A DNA stretch of 64,000 nt from Pseudomonas taiwanensis (GCF_013393345.1 NZ_QJRF01000030.1:1-64000), one strand, 5' to 3'. Counted from the first letter of the stretch, positions 17,495-27,425 are shown. Numbers and translations are program-made. The notes: a model not told the origin generated them from the sequence alone.

Positions 17495-19618
17495 ATGCTC
17501 GATCAGGCACTGCGCATCCTCAAAGACGTATTCGGCTACGACGCTTTTCGCGGCAATCAGGCTGCGATCATCGAACGTGTGGCCTCCGGGGGCGATGCCC
17601 TGGTGCTGATGCCGACCGGTGGCGGCAAGTCGCTCTGCTTCCAGGTGCCGGCGCTGCTGCGCGACGGATTGACCGTGGTGGTGTCGCCGCTGATCGCGTT
17701 GATGGAGGACCAGGTCGCCACCCTGGACGAGTTGGGCGTGCCGGCCGTGGCGCTGAACTCCATGCTGTCGGCCGAGGCCCAGCGGGATATCGCCGAGCGC
17801 ATCCGCCGTGGCGAGATCAAGCTGCTCTACCTCGCCCCCGAACGCCTGGTGCAACCGCGCATGCTGGCGTTCCTGCAGCGCCTGGAGATCGGCCTGTTCG
17901 CCATCGACGAAGCGCACTGCGTATCCCAGTGGGGGCATGATTTCCGTCCGGAATACCTGCAACTGGGCCAGTTGGCCGAACTCTTCCCCAATGTTCCGCG
18001 CATGGCGCTGACCGCCACGGCCGACATGCGTACCCGCGAGGAAATGGTCCAGCGTCTGCACCTGCAGAATGCCGAGCGTTTCCTCTCCAGCTTCGACCGG
18101 CCGAACATCTTCTACCGCATCGTCGCCAAGGATCAGCCACGCAAGCAATTGCTGGGATTCCTCGCTGAACGTCGTGGCGATGCCGGGATCGTCTACTGCA
18201 TGTCGCGCAAGAAGGTGGAGGAAGTGGCGTCCTTCCTTTCCGAGCAGGGCTTCCCGGCGCTGCCTTATCACGCGGGGCTGTCCAACGATCTGCGCGCCCA
18301 CCACCAGAAGCGCTTCCTTAATGAGGAAGGGCTGATCATGGTGGCGACCATCGCTTTCGGTATGGGCATCGACAAACCCAACGTGCGGTTCGTCGCCCAT
18401 CTGGACCTGCCCAAGTCCCTCGAAGCCTATTACCAGGAAACCGGCCGCGCCGGCCGCGATGGCCTGCCTGCGGATGCCTGGATGGCCTACGGCCTGCAGG
18501 ACGTGCTGCTGCTCAAGCAGATGCTGAGCAACTCCGAGGGGGACGAACGTCACAAGCGCATCGAGCAGCACAAGCTGGATGCCATGTTGTCCCTGTGCGA
18601 GGAAACCCGCTGCCGCCGCCAGGCGCTGCTGACCTACTTCGACGAGGTGCTGCCGCAACCTTGCGGCCACTGCGACATCTGCACCGACGGCGTACAGACC
18701 TGGGACGCTACTGAACCGGCACGCATGGCCCTTTCGGCCATTCACCGCAGTGGCCAGCGCTATGGCGTCGGCCACCTGGTGGACCTGTTGCTGGGGCGTG
18801 ACAACGAGAAGGTGCGTTCCTCCGGCCATCAGCACCTGTCCGTATTCGGCATGGGGAAGAACCTCTCCGAAAATGAATGGCGCACCCTTTACCGCCAGCT
18901 GGTCGCCCGCGGCCTGGCGGACGTGGACCTCGAAGGCTTCGGTGGCTTGCGCCTGACCGAGGCGTGCCGCCCGCTGCTGCGGGGTGAGGTGCAGCTGGAA
19001 CTGCGTCGCGACCTGTCGACCAAGGCGCCGAAGCCGGCTGCCAGTGCCGCCAGTCAGTTGGTGCGCGGCGAAGAACGCGAGCAGTGGGAAGCCCTGCGCG
19101 CGCTGCGCCGCAAGCTGGCGGAAGAACACAGCGTGCCGCCCTATGTCATCTTCCCCGACGCGACCCTGCTGGAAATGCTCCGCAGCAAGCCGCGCAGCCT
19201 GTCCGACATGGCGCAGGTCAGCGGCGTAGGCGCACGCAAGCTGGAGCGATATGGCGACGCCTTCCTCGAGGTGCTGAATGGCGCTGCCGAAGCCCCGCGT
19301 GCGGTCACCGATCTGCGTCACGAACTGGTGAGCCTGGCGCGTGCGGGGATGACCCCGGCGCAAATCGCTCGTCAACTCAATTGCAGCGAAAAGAACGTCT
19401 ACAGCCTGCTGGCAGAGACCATCGGCAACCAGCAGTTGAGCCTGGAGCAGGCACTGGACCTGCCGGAAGACCTGCTGGGCGAGATCCAGGACGCCTTCCT
19501 GGACGGCGAGGGGGAGCTGCCGCCGGTTTCCGACGTGGCCCAGGTGTTTGCCGGCCGAGTGCCCGACGGCGTGCTGCATTGCGTACGGGCTGCCCTGCAG
19601 GCTGAATTCGAGAGCTGA
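17495..19618 (+). CDS. recQ: ATP-dependent DNA helicase RecQ
   Basis: This 707-residue 3'-5' helicase of the RecF pathway has Walker A PTGGGKS near residue 40, the DEAH box ([14 protein letters not shown]) near 140, and motif [12 protein letters not shown]. The RecQ-Ct zinc cysteines lie near 368-395 (CEETRC, CGHCDIC), followed by a winged helix and an HRDC domain near 530-605. A helix-turn-helix-like tail comes after. The frame is open from 17402, but the ATG at 17495, with GGAG 7 bases upstream, gives the canonical N-terminus. A perfect TATAAT sits 25 bases before this start. Confidence 0.95.
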   Translation: MLDQALRILKDVFGYDAFRGNQAAIIERVASGGDALVLMPTGGGKSLCFQVPALLRDGLTVVVSPLIALMEDQVATLDELGVPAVALNSMLSAEAQRDIAERIRRGEIKLLYLAPERLVQPRMLAFLQRLEIGLFAIDEAHCVSQWGHDFRPEYLQLGQLAELFPNVPRMALTATADMRTREEMVQRLHLQNAERFLSSFDRPNIFYRIVAKDQPRKQLLGFLAERRGDAGIVYCMSRKKVEEVASFLSEQGFPALPYHAGLSNDLRAHHQKRFLNEEGLIMVATIAFGMGIDKPNVRFVAHLDLPKSLEAYYQETGRAGRDGLPADAWMAYGLQDVLLLKQMLSNSEGDERHKRIEQHKLDAMLSLCEETRCRRQALLTYFDEVLPQPCGHCDICTDGVQTWDATEPARMALSAIHRSGQRYGVGHLVDLLLGRDNEKVRSSGHQHLSVFGMGKNLSENEWRTLYRQLVARGLADVDLEGFGGLRLTEACRPLLRGEVQLELRRDLSTKAPKPAASAASQLVRGEEREQWEALRALRRKLAEEHSVPPYVIFPDATLLEMLRSKPRSLSDMAQVSGVGARKLERYGDAFLEVLNGAAEAPRAVTDLRHELVSLARAGMTPAQIARQLNCSEKNVYSLLAETIGNQQLSLEQALDLPEDLLGEIQDAFLDGEGELPPVSDVAQVFAGRVPDGVLHCVRAALQAEFES

Positions 19619-19747
19619 GACGCGCGAACGCGGCGAACTGTGGGGTAGTGGCGGGCGCCGAAAAACTGGCGGTGCAAAACGACGAACTTGTGACGCAATG
19701 CACGACCGGCTAATGTGCGTCAGAGGCCTCCGACAGAAGAGGTAGTT

Positions 19748-20920
19748 GTGTCCTACAGCAACACTGCCTGGCTAAACGACGTTCGCCCCAATCCCTATGC
19801 CGATCAGCTCGAGCTGGGGTTTCGGCATCTGCGATTCACGCGCTCGTTGGAGCGCGAGTACCGCGATTACTTCCTCGAAGAGAATTTCGATCTCAAACGC
19901 ATCGCCCTCAGCGTCGGCCTGCTGATCTGGCTGGCGTTCGCCGTGCTCGATTTCTATCTGATCAGCAGCGAGGAACGTTGGTGGATGTTGGCGGTGCGGC
20001 TGGGCGTGCTGGGATTGCTGCTGGTGTGCGGCGTCCTCATGCTCCAGCGGCGGCAGCGCCACCTCTTGGCCCCCCTCAGCCTGGTCTGCATCGGCGCCCT
20101 CGGCATAGGTGCGGCGGCAGTGGTGGCCATCGCCCATCGCAGCGATCCGTCGTTCCCTTATGAAGGCTTGTTGCTGGTGTGCATGGCAGCCTATTTCCTT
20201 GTGGGGCTGCGGCTCGTGGAGGCGCTGGGCGTTTCCCTGGTGATGGTGCTGGCCTATGTCGGGCTGGAGCTCTGGGCCGGGCTGCCCTGGCCGCGACTGG
20301 TGAACAACCTGCTGTTCCTGCTGTTCGGCAATCTGGCGGGTGCGGTCGGTTGTTACCTGCTGGAGTTCAAGTCGCGCGAGCATTTCCTAATCAGCCGCCT
20401 GATGCGCGTGCTGGCCGACCACGACAGCCTCACCGGCCTGTACAACCGCCGCAGCTTCAATCGCCAGTTGGAGCGGTTGTGGCGGCAGGCTCAGCGGGAG
20501 CAGCACGGTTTGGCCCTGTTGCTCTGCGACGTCGATCATTTCAAGGCCTACAACGACCGCTACGGCCACCAGGCCGGTGACCAGGTGCTGCAACAGGTGG
20601 CGCGCGTCCTCGAAGACACCGCGCGTCGCCCGCTCGACATGGCGGTGCGCTTGGGGGGCGAGGAGTTCGCAGTGTTGCTCTATGACATTGGCGAGCAGGA
20701 AGCGCGTCGCTGCGCCGAGAAGCTGCGCGCAGCCCTGGAAGGCCAGTCCATCCGTCATGAGGCCTCACCTACCGCGCCGGTGCTGACCATGTCCATCGGC
20801 GTCGCCTGCATCCATCCGTTACCGGGCATGCCATTGGGCAAGCTCTACGAACTCTACGAGCATGCGGATCGCGCCCTATACGAGGGCAAGGCTTTTGGCC
20901 GCAATCGGGTGGTGGCCTGA
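19748..20920 (+). CDS. hsbD: Membrane diguanylate cyclase, HsbD-like
   Basis: This 390-residue protein has five to six transmembrane helices (about residues 45-210) followed by a GGDEF domain (about 225-385). The active-site motif is GGEEF and the substrate-binding segment DVDHFKAYNDRYGH is intact, so it should make c-di-GMP. The GTG at 19748, with GAAGAGGT 7 bases upstream, is preferred over an earlier ATG. I recall the same neighbourhood in P. aeruginosa (recQ then hsbD), where HsbD links the HptB pathway to biofilm and motility. Its product is the ligand read by LapD, encoded about 4 kb away. Confidence 0.85.
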   Translation: MSYSNTAWLNDVRPNPYADQLELGFRHLRFTRSLEREYRDYFLEENFDLKRIALSVGLLIWLAFAVLDFYLISSEERWWMLAVRLGVLGLLLVCGVLMLQRRQRHLLAPLSLVCIGALGIGAAAVVAIAHRSDPSFPYEGLLLVCMAAYFLVGLRLVEALGVSLVMVLAYVGLELWAGLPWPRLVNNLLFLLFGNLAGAVGCYLLEFKSREHFLISRLMRVLADHDSLTGLYNRRSFNRQLERLWRQAQREQHGLALLLCDVDHFKAYNDRYGHQAGDQVLQQVARVLEDTARRPLDMAVRLGGEEFAVLLYDIGEQEARRCAEKLRAALEGQSIRHEASPTAPVLTMSIGVACIHPLPGMPLGKLYELYEHADRALYEGKAFGRNRVVA

Positions 20921-20949
20921 GTTCTGACGAGACTTTTCGTGCAGAACTC
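20919..20949 (+). terminator. Strong hairpin at the end of the GGDEF gene
   Basis: A 12-bp stem (GAGTTCTGACGA at 20919-20930 with TCGT and CAGAACTC at 20937-20949, one bulged G) overlaps the stop codon of the cyclase. No T-run follows, so it may be a 3'-end protector or a weak terminator. Confidence 0.55.
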
Positions 20950-21038
20950 AATTCGTCGCTTCGGATGGCGCGCGCCGTGACTGTCCGGCGCGGCGGCCGG
21001 TGCTAGCATCGCCGCTCCTCCCGCTTCGAGCGATCCGC

Positions 21039-22055
21039 ATGGACAAGCTGATCCAGGCCGACGGCCAGCCACGCTACGGCATCTTTCCCGCTGCACCGGA
21101 CCTCATCAACTACCGCGATTTCGACTTCCGCTCGCCCATGGGGCGTCGTCTGGGGGCTCTGACGAAGTGGCGGCGCTTTCACCAATTCCAGTACTTCGGC
21201 TTGCTCAGTGACGAACTGATCGGTGGCTGCGCCTTGGCCAACCTGAGCCTGGTTGGGGTCGGCTTCGTTTATCTCTTCCATCCGGCCAGCGGCCGCATGA
21301 TCGAGCGCCAGTTCAAGCTGCCGCTGGGCTTCGGGACCACGTTTTCCCAAACGCCGGATGAAGGTGTTTGCGAACTGCGTCAGGGCCGCAACCTGCTGCG
21401 CCTGGAGAATCGCGCGGATCTGGCACAGAAGCGCCTGCTGGTGGAGCTGGACGACGGCACCCGCATCGACGCCTGGTTCACTGAACGAGAGCCGGCCTTC
21501 CAGCCCATGTGCATCTGCACGCCGACGGCCGTGAATGGTTGGGTCTACGCGCAGAAGGTGGCGGGGGTCGCCTGCCAGGGCCAGGTGAGCAGCGCTCTGG
21601 GCAACTTCGATCTGGCGCAGATCGGCGCCTTCGCTCATCACGACTGGTCGGCGGGCTACATGCGCCCGGAAACCAACTGGAATTGGGCCTGCCTGTCCGG
21701 GCTGGCTGATGGGCTGCGGGTCGGCCTGAACCTGTCCTGCGGGGTGAACGAGACGAGCTTCACCGAGAACTGCTTCTGGCTGGACGGGGAATTGCTCAAG
21801 GTTGATACCATGCGCTTCACCTTCGATCGCGACCAGCCGCTGAGGACCTGGGCCATCGCGTCTCACGATGGTCAGGTCGAGCTCACTTTCGAGGGCGAAG
21901 GGCTGCACGAGGAGCGGCTGAACCTTGGTTTCATTGCAAGCAATTTCAAGCAAGTATTCGGGCGCTTTAGCGGCACGCTGCGTCCGGCGGGGCGTGCGCC
22001 AGTCCGGATCGAAAAAATGTGGGGATTCGTCGAGGACCAGTATGTGAAGTGGTAG
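21039..22055 (+). CDS. DUF2804 domain protein
   Basis: This 338-residue soluble protein has no signal peptide. The DUF2804 pattern is seen as YFGLLSDELIGGCALANL, MRPETNWNWACLSG and the C-terminal GFVEDQYVKW. The family is found in bacteria and fungi without an assigned reaction. The ATG at 21039 begins MDKLIQADG and is chosen over an upstream in-frame ATG at 21000, which would add residues with no family match. It stands between the cyclase and the MarR gene, with its own upstream gap of about 90 bases after the hairpin. Confidence 0.8.
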   Translation: MDKLIQADGQPRYGIFPAAPDLINYRDFDFRSPMGRRLGALTKWRRFHQFQYFGLLSDELIGGCALANLSLVGVGFVYLFHPASGRMIERQFKLPLGFGTTFSQTPDEGVCELRQGRNLLRLENRADLAQKRLLVELDDGTRIDAWFTEREPAFQPMCICTPTAVNGWVYAQKVAGVACQGQVSSALGNFDLAQIGAFAHHDWSAGYMRPETNWNWACLSGLADGLRVGLNLSCGVNETSFTENCFWLDGELLKVDTMRFTFDRDQPLRTWAIASHDGQVELTFEGEGLHEERLNLGFIASNFKQVFGRFSGTLRPAGRAPVRIEKMWGFVEDQYVKW

Positions 22056-22089
22056 GGGGAGGGGGCTTGCTCGCGGCTTTCGGCTATGG

Positions 22090-22108
22090 TTAGCTGGCTA
22101 ATTATTAG
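22090..22108. promoter_or_regulatory. SlyA/MarR-type operator pair
   Basis: Two overlapping palindromes lie 24-42 bases before the marR ATG. TTAGCTGGCTAA (22090-22101) matches the TTAGC-nn-GCTAA pattern known for SlyA. CTAAT-T-ATTAG (22098-22108) overlaps it. The position fits autoregulation of the marR-MFS operon. Confidence 0.6.
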
Positions 22109-22131
22109 TATAAGAAGTCCGAGTCAATTCG

Positions 22132-22566
22132 ATGTCCTACCCCGATCAACACCGTTTCGCCATGCAACTCGCGCAGATGTCCCGCGCATGGCGCGCTGAA
22201 CTCGACCGCCGCCTGGCCGGCATGGGCCTGTCCCAGGCGCGCTGGCTGGTGCTGCTGCACCTCTCCCGTTTCGATGAATCCCCGACCCAGCGCGAGCTGG
22301 CCAAGAGCGTCGGCGTCGAAGGCCCGACCCTGGCTCGCCTGCTGGACAGCCTGGAAGCGCAGGGCCTGATCCAGCGCATGGCCGTCGTCGAAGACCGGCG
22401 CGCGAAGAAGATCGCCCTGTGCCCTCCGGCCCGCCCCCTGATCGAGAAGATCGAAGCCATCTCCAGTCAATTGCGCCAGGAACTCTTCGACGGCATCGAA
22501 GATGAAGAGTTGCGCCATTGCCAACAGGTTCACGCAAGGATTCTGGCGAACCTGGACCGCCTCTGA
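22132..22566 (+). CDS. MarR/SlyA-family transcriptional regulator
   Basis: This 144-residue winged-helix protein has the MarR core: RWLVLLHLSRF, TQRELAKSVGVEGPTLARLLDSLEAQGLI as the recognition region, and the wing VVEDRRAKKIALCP. MarR dimers normally bind near-palindromic sites in their own promoter and are released by small ligands. A TTAGC-nn-GCTAA palindrome lies just upstream. The stop codon overlaps the ATG of the MFS exporter gene (TGATG), a typical regulator-exporter pair. Confidence 0.88.
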   Translation: MSYPDQHRFAMQLAQMSRAWRAELDRRLAGMGLSQARWLVLLHLSRFDESPTQRELAKSVGVEGPTLARLLDSLEAQGLIQRMAVVEDRRAKKIALCPPARPLIEKIEAISSQLRQELFDGIEDEELRHCQQVHARILANLDRL

Positions 22567-23969
22567 TGGGGCAGGACCTGGAAGCGCTGCACGAGCGCTT
22601 CGGCGCTCGCTATCCGCAATGGCTGCTGGGCCTGCTGATGCTCGGCAGCATGGCGATGATCCTCGCTTCCACCAGCATCAATGTCGCACTGCCGGCGATC
22701 ATGTCCGACTTCGACATCGGCCGGCCGCTGGCGCAATGGCTCTCAACCGGGTTCCTTGCCGCGATGACGGCGGGCTTGCTGCTGGCCGCCTGGTGCCAGT
22801 CCAGGCTGGGGGCGCGGCGCACTGTGCAGCTCGGGCTTGGTCTGTTCAGCCTGGCTTCCTTGCTGGCGCTGGTAGCGGACGCGGCCTGGCAGCTGATTGC
22901 CCTGCGCATCGTCATGGGCGCTTGCGCCGGCATCATCCAGCCGTTGGCGATGGTGCTGATCTTCCGTGTCTATTCCGAAGGCGGCCGTGGCCTGGCGCTG
23001 GGTATCTATGGGCTGGGCATCATGGTGGCGCCGACCCTCGGGCCCACCATCGGCGGCTATCTGATCGATCACTTCGGCTGGGAGGCGGTGTTCTGGCTTC
23101 CCTTGCCGCTCTGCCTGCTGGCACTGCTGGGGGCCCAGTGGTTGATGCCCAGCGTACGCGACCGCAATACACCCGGCGTGGACCTCCGCGCCTTCGCCCT
23201 GCTGAGTGTTGCGCTCTTCGCCCTGCTGGGTGCCTTGGCCGAGGCACAGCGCTTCGGTTGGATGGCGCCCAGCGCCTGGATACCCGGGCTGCTGGGCATG
23301 GGCTGCGCCGTGCTCTTCCTGCGGCGTAGCCGCGCCTGCGAGCGGCCATTGCTGCCGTTGCAGCTGTGGCGTCATCCCGCGTTTCGTAAGGCAAGCTGGG
23401 TCGCTCTGGTGCTTGGGCTGGGGCTGTACGGCTCCACGTACCTGATTCCACTTTTCCTGCAGACGGTGGAAGGGTACAGCGCCGGCCAGGCAGGTCTTCT
23501 GCTGTTGCCAACCGGCGTGGTGCTGGGGCTGGCCTCTTTTCTCGGCGGCTGGGCCAGCGACCGCCTCTCGGCTGCTTCCATGCTGGTGTTCGGCCTGCTG
23601 GTATTCGCAGTCTCGTCAGCAGCGCTGGGGTTGGCTGGCCAGGGAGCTTCTTTCCTGGCGCTGTGCGGATGGGCCTGCGTGGGGCGGTTGGGGCTCGGGT
23701 TGCTCCTGCCCGCCATGAGCACGGGAGCCTTGGATGTCCTGAGTGCCGAGGAACTGGCCCTGGGGGCCGGGGCGATCACCTTCGTGCGCCAGTTGGGTGG
23801 CGCCTTTGGGGTCAACCTGCTGACCTTCTTCCTGGAGTGGCGCCATGCGGCAGAAGGGGGGAACGCAGCGGCTGAAGCACTCGCGTTCGAACAGAGCTTC
23901 TGGCTGGTTGCGCTGCTCTTCCTGATGGCGGTGGCACCCGCCTGGGGCGTGCGCTCTGCAAGGTCTTGA
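22566..23969 (+). CDS. MFS exporter, DHA2 (EmrB/QacA) family
   Basis: This 467-residue protein is almost wholly membrane-embedded, with 12-14 predicted helices. The DHA2 features are STSINVALPAI in helix 1, QWLSTGFLAAM in helix 2, and motif C in helix 5 (GIMVAPTLGPTIGGYL). It is predicted to export drugs or toxic metabolites using proton motive force. The ATG at 22566 overlaps the marR stop, so it is probably under that regulator. No membrane-fusion partner is adjacent, so it may act alone in the inner membrane. Confidence 0.88.
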   Translation: MGQDLEALHERFGARYPQWLLGLLMLGSMAMILASTSINVALPAIMSDFDIGRPLAQWLSTGFLAAMTAGLLLAAWCQSRLGARRTVQLGLGLFSLASLLALVADAAWQLIALRIVMGACAGIIQPLAMVLIFRVYSEGGRGLALGIYGLGIMVAPTLGPTIGGYLIDHFGWEAVFWLPLPLCLLALLGAQWLMPSVRDRNTPGVDLRAFALLSVALFALLGALAEAQRFGWMAPSAWIPGLLGMGCAVLFLRRSRACERPLLPLQLWRHPAFRKASWVALVLGLGLYGSTYLIPLFLQTVEGYSAGQAGLLLLPTGVVLGLASFLGGWASDRLSAASMLVFGLLVFAVSSAALGLAGQGASFLALCGWACVGRLGLGLLLPAMSTGALDVLSAEELALGAGAITFVRQLGGAFGVNLLTFFLEWRHAAEGGNAAAEALAFEQSFWLVALLFLMAVAPAWGVRSARS

Positions 23970-24241
23970 ACGTGCAAATCGCACGACGAAAATTTTGTCA
24001 AGACCCTGGTTAATTTTTTCCTATAGTGGAGTAAGCTACAGAACAGCTTTGTGGCCAGCTGCCATTATGCTGGATGAAGGTGCAGGACGCCCGTCAGATC
24101 AGGTGTTGCGTGGGATGGATAAGGAGCGGCATCCCGCTATCATTGTGGTTTTGAGGTCAACGAATTTTCGCGTCACTTCGAGGATGCCCGGGCGGGACAT
24201 CAGAGGTGCGACTCGCGAATACGCGTGACCGGGGAGGACGT

Positions 24242-26374
24242 ATGGCGAGGGTTCACAAGCTCCTGCTGACACTTGCTTCAGGCTCTGCACTTTATTCAGG
24301 CCTGGTGCCAGCTCTGGGGCTAGGCGAAATCACCTTGCACTCCGCCCTGAACCAGCCACTGGATGCCGAAATCGAGCTACTCGAAGTCGGCGACCTCAAC
24401 GACAGTGAGATCAAGGTCAGGCTGGCTTCGTCCGATGACTTCGACCGTGCCGGTGTCGACCGCTTTATCTTTCTCAACGACCTTCGCTTCAGCCCCGTGA
24501 TCCGTGGCTCGGGCAGCCGCATTCGCGTGCTTTCCAACCAGCCCGTCCGTGAGCCTTATCTGAATTTCATCGTCGAAGTGGCTCGCCCCAATGGCAAGCT
24601 GCTGCGCGAATATACCCTGCTGCTGGATCCGCCCGGTTCGGCTTACACCGCAAGCACCGCACCGGTCGAACCGCTGCGTGAGGCGATTGTCGCAACCACC
24701 CCCGCCGCACCGGTACAACCCAGGCCGGCACCTGCCGCTACCCAGGGCAAGCACTACCAGGTCGCACGGGGTGACAGCCTCTGGGCAATCGCCAAGCGCT
24801 TGAGCGCAGGCAGTGGCATGACCCAGCAGCAGATGCTGGATGGTATCTATGCCCTTAATCCACAAGCGTTCCCAGATGGCGACCTGAATCGTCTGCATGC
24901 CGGACAAACCCTGCTGCTGCCCGATAGCGCCGTGCAGAACAGCGCTCCCGTCGCTGTGGCGCCTGTCGCTGCACCGACTGAGAGCCAGGTGGCAGCACCC
25001 GTGATCACCGCGCCGTCGGGGCCGACTCTCGACGAACTGACCCAGGCACAGCAGCGAGTGGATTCCAGCCTCGCGCAGGGTGAGGCCGAACGTGCAGAAC
25101 TGCGCCAGCACATCGCCGAGCTCCAGGCGAAGCTGGACGCCATGCAAGAGCAATTGAGCGGCAGCGACCAGCAGATGACCTCGCTGCAGCAGCAAGTCCA
25201 GCAGATCGCCACTCCTCCAGTGGCAAGCGAGGCACCGAAAGCCCAGCCAGCGCCCGCACCAGCAATCATTCCTGCCGCCCAGGCAGCCGAGCAGAGTTCG
25301 CTCGCTCCCGTCCAGGCGGGCAGCTCCGGTATCAGCCCGGTCTGGTGGGCGATCATGGTTTCCGGTCTGGTGCTGTTGTTCCTCCTGGATTGGGTGCTGC
25401 TGCGTCGTTCCCGTCGCGAGGCTCAGGAGCAGGAACTGGAAGAAGCCCAAACGACCGGCAAGGCCAAGGTGGCCTTCCAGCATCGTCGCGAGGAAGTGCA
25501 GCCGGTTGCCCCGGCAATGCCGAAGCCCGCGCCGGTCGCGCCCGTCGCTGTGTCGCCGGTCGTTGTTGCACTACCCGTCGCCAAGCTCAATTCCGATGCA
25601 TTGGAAGGCGCCAATATCTACATCGCTTACGGCCGCTGGCGCGAAGCCCTGGCTGTTTTGCGTCCGGCTGTTGCGCAGGAGCCGCAGCGTCTGGAGCTGC
25701 GTTATCGCCTGCTGGAAGTGCTGGGCGAGCTGCGTGACACGGTGGCCTTCACCCTTGAAGAAGCCGCGCTGCGCGACCTGCATGCCGACGAAGGCCGTCT
25801 GGCCGCCATCTGTGCCCGTTATACGGATCTGGGTTCGGTGGCTCCGAGCGAGCCGGTGTTCGTACTGGACGACGCGGCTTCGGCTCTCGCCAAGGCCAGC
25901 AATGAGCCTGTCGAAGGCGTGCAATCCGACTTCGATGGCTACCCGCTGGATGCCGACTGGGAACAGGTCAGCCCGTTCAAGACCGCCGAGCCCAAGCGCA
26001 AGGCCACTGTGGTCCAGGCCTTCGCGACTGTGGAAGACGACCTGGGCTTCCCGACCAATCTCCAGGAGCTTCCGGAAGTCTTCGAGATGACCCTCGACGC
26101 CGACACCCTGAGCCCCTTCGGCGAGTTGCCGGAACTGGCCCAGGCCGAAAGCCTGGACGAACTCACCGCCGAGTTCGTCGATCCCATGGTCACCCTGGAA
26201 GAACTGGACATGCTGGATGCCCGCCAGGAAAACCTCACCAAGCTGAACATGGCGCTCGCCTACATCAAGCAAGGCAATATCGAGGCGGCCTGCAGCATCC
26301 TCAACGAGGTCATCAGCGAAGGCGACGATCAGCAGAAACAGGAAGCGCGTGACCTCCTGGCGAAGATCGCCTGA
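24242..26374 (+). CDS. FimV-like LysM protein
   Basis: This 710-residue envelope protein has a signal peptide (VHKLLLTLASGSALYSGLVPALG) and a FimV N-terminal domain (GEITLHSALNQPLDAEIEL). A LysM-like peptidoglycan-binding segment lies near residues 170-228, followed by a Gln/Glu-rich coiled coil near 265-330 and one transmembrane helix near 366-385. The acidic cytoplasmic tail ends in a FimV-type TPR cap (NLTKLNMALAYIKQGN). FimV/HubP proteins organise cell poles for type IV pili and motility. The ATG at 24242 follows GGGGAGGA. It is shorter than the main P. aeruginosa FimV (about 919 residues), so I regard it as the second FimV-like paralogue near hsbD. Confidence 0.87.
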   Translation: MARVHKLLLTLASGSALYSGLVPALGLGEITLHSALNQPLDAEIELLEVGDLNDSEIKVRLASSDDFDRAGVDRFIFLNDLRFSPVIRGSGSRIRVLSNQPVREPYLNFIVEVARPNGKLLREYTLLLDPPGSAYTASTAPVEPLREAIVATTPAAPVQPRPAPAATQGKHYQVARGDSLWAIAKRLSAGSGMTQQQMLDGIYALNPQAFPDGDLNRLHAGQTLLLPDSAVQNSAPVAVAPVAAPTESQVAAPVITAPSGPTLDELTQAQQRVDSSLAQGEAERAELRQHIAELQAKLDAMQEQLSGSDQQMTSLQQQVQQIATPPVASEAPKAQPAPAPAIIPAAQAAEQSSLAPVQAGSSGISPVWWAIMVSGLVLLFLLDWVLLRRSRREAQEQELEEAQTTGKAKVAFQHRREEVQPVAPAMPKPAPVAPVAVSPVVVALPVAKLNSDALEGANIYIAYGRWREALAVLRPAVAQEPQRLELRYRLLEVLGELRDTVAFTLEEAALRDLHADEGRLAAICARYTDLGSVAPSEPVFVLDDAASALAKASNEPVEGVQSDFDGYPLDADWEQVSPFKTAEPKRKATVVQAFATVEDDLGFPTNLQELPEVFEMTLDADTLSPFGELPELAQAESLDELTAEFVDPMVTLEELDMLDARQENLTKLNMALAYIKQGNIEAACSILNEVISEGDDQQKQEARDLLAKIA

Positions 26375-26395
26375 AGCGTCTCAAACCCAATGAAA

Positions 26396-26421
26396 AAGCC
26401 CGGACCTGGTCCGGGCTTTTT
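26396..26421 (+). terminator. Rho-independent terminator after the FimV-like gene
   Basis: A GC stem (GCCCGGA at 26398-26404 with TCCGGGC at 26410-26416) is followed by TTTTT. The preceding AAAAA makes it usable from both strands. Confidence 0.85.
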
Positions 26422-26446
26422 CATTTGAGGTCGCACCGCAAAAGCG

Positions 26447-26511
26447 TGTAGGAGCGAGCTTGCTCGCGAACAGCCCCGTGCAAAGCCTTCGCGAGCAAGC
26501 TCGTTCCTACA
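26447..26511. repeat. REP doublet
   Basis: This is an inverted pair of the same REP core as at 13537-13602 (TGTAGGAGCGAGC and GCTCGTTCCTACA), between the FimV-like gene and the urea transporter 3' end. Confidence 0.85.
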
Positions 26512-27415
26512 ATGTCCGTGACGGCGCAGGTTGTGCCAGCCCCATCATTCGCTTGGCCACCAGCACCAGCCAGCAAGCGAGGATAAAGGGTGCGGTCATG
26601 GCTGGCAGGCCGAGGGCGGCGAAACCGGGCTGCAGTGCAACACCCAGCAGGATGCCGGCCAGCGCACACCAGGGGCGACGCAGATCCTTGCCCAGTGCCA
26701 GGGCGATCAGGGCGCCGTTGAGGCTGAACAGTCCGGCCAGCACCGCTTGCATCGGCATTCCCTGGAGGAGTGCCAGGGCCAGGGCGGTGCCAGAGCCGAG
26801 CAGGGCCCAGACGCCCACGCGCCATCCGGCGAGGAACAGGGCAACGAGTACCAGGGCACCGGCGATTGGCTGATCGAGGAAAATCACCTGGCCGATGCCC
26901 CGCACGATCGTCAGCGGCGTATCGACCCAGCCGAATTGCAGGGTGGTGGCAGCAACTGGGGTAGGCGTCAGTTCCAGCGGACCTCCCAGGGCCAGCAACA
27001 GCCAGCCGAGGCCAACGAAGGGCGAGGTATAGGCGGGCAGCCAGTTGTGCTGGCGAACTGCCTTGAGCAGGGGATTGAGCACCAGGCTGGATAACCCGCT
27101 GGCGCAGAGAATCAGCAGCGCCAGGTAGAGCGAAGGTTCGAAGCGCGCACTCAGCAGAAGGCCGAGCAACACCCCGTTGTAGCCGTAGAGTCCGGCTTCG
27201 ATGTCTGCCGGGGCATAGCGGCGGCGTACGGCGGTGAGCCAGGAGGCGGCTCCGCCGAGCAGGGCTCCGCCCAGCAGGTTGGGAGCGCCCACCGCGATGG
27301 CGAGCAGGATCAGCGCGCCGCACGCGGGATGGCGCTGGAGGAATATCTGGCTGAAACCGTTCAACTGGGCAGAAGCCCAGCTACGGACTTCGGGTCGTAG
27401 GGGCAGTCGGTACAT
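26507..27415 (-). CDS. Urea transporter (UT family)
   Basis: This 302-residue protein is almost wholly hydrophobic and has the duplicated UT fold. QLNGFSQIFLQRHPACGALILLAI opens the first half and GIGQVIFLDQPIAGALVLVALFL the second; both are UT signature segments. It should conduct urea across the inner membrane. The purine pathway encoded downstream releases urea at the allantoate and ureidoglycolate steps, so export or recapture of urea is plausible. The ATG at 27415 is used; a TTG at 27427 is the only earlier option. No good ribosome-binding site precedes either, and a terminator-like hairpin of the pyk gene ends only 10 bases upstream. Confidence 0.82.
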   Translation of the reverse strand: MYRLPLRPEVRSWASAQLNGFSQIFLQRHPACGALILLAIAVGAPNLLGGALLGGAASWLTAVRRRYAPADIEAGLYGYNGVLLGLLLSARFEPSLYLALLILCASGLSSLVLNPLLKAVRQHNWLPAYTSPFVGLGWLLLALGGPLELTPTPVAATTLQFGWVDTPLTIVRGIGQVIFLDQPIAGALVLVALFLAGWRVGVWALLGSGTALALALLQGMPMQAVLAGLFSLNGALIALALGKDLRRPWCALAGILLGVALQPGFAALGLPAMTAPFILACWLVLVAKRMMGLAQPAPSRTL

Positions 27416-27425
27416 GGCAGCTTGC

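Noticed and set aside
17399-19579. A 726-codon minus-strand frame opposite recQ
   Set aside because: It is a shadow of recQ, whose helicase motifs are complete; the antisense product has no recognisable domain.
23995-24027. A promoter for the FimV-like gene (TTGTCA and TATAGT)
   Set aside because: The spacing is 21 bases, too long for a confident sigma-70 promoter.
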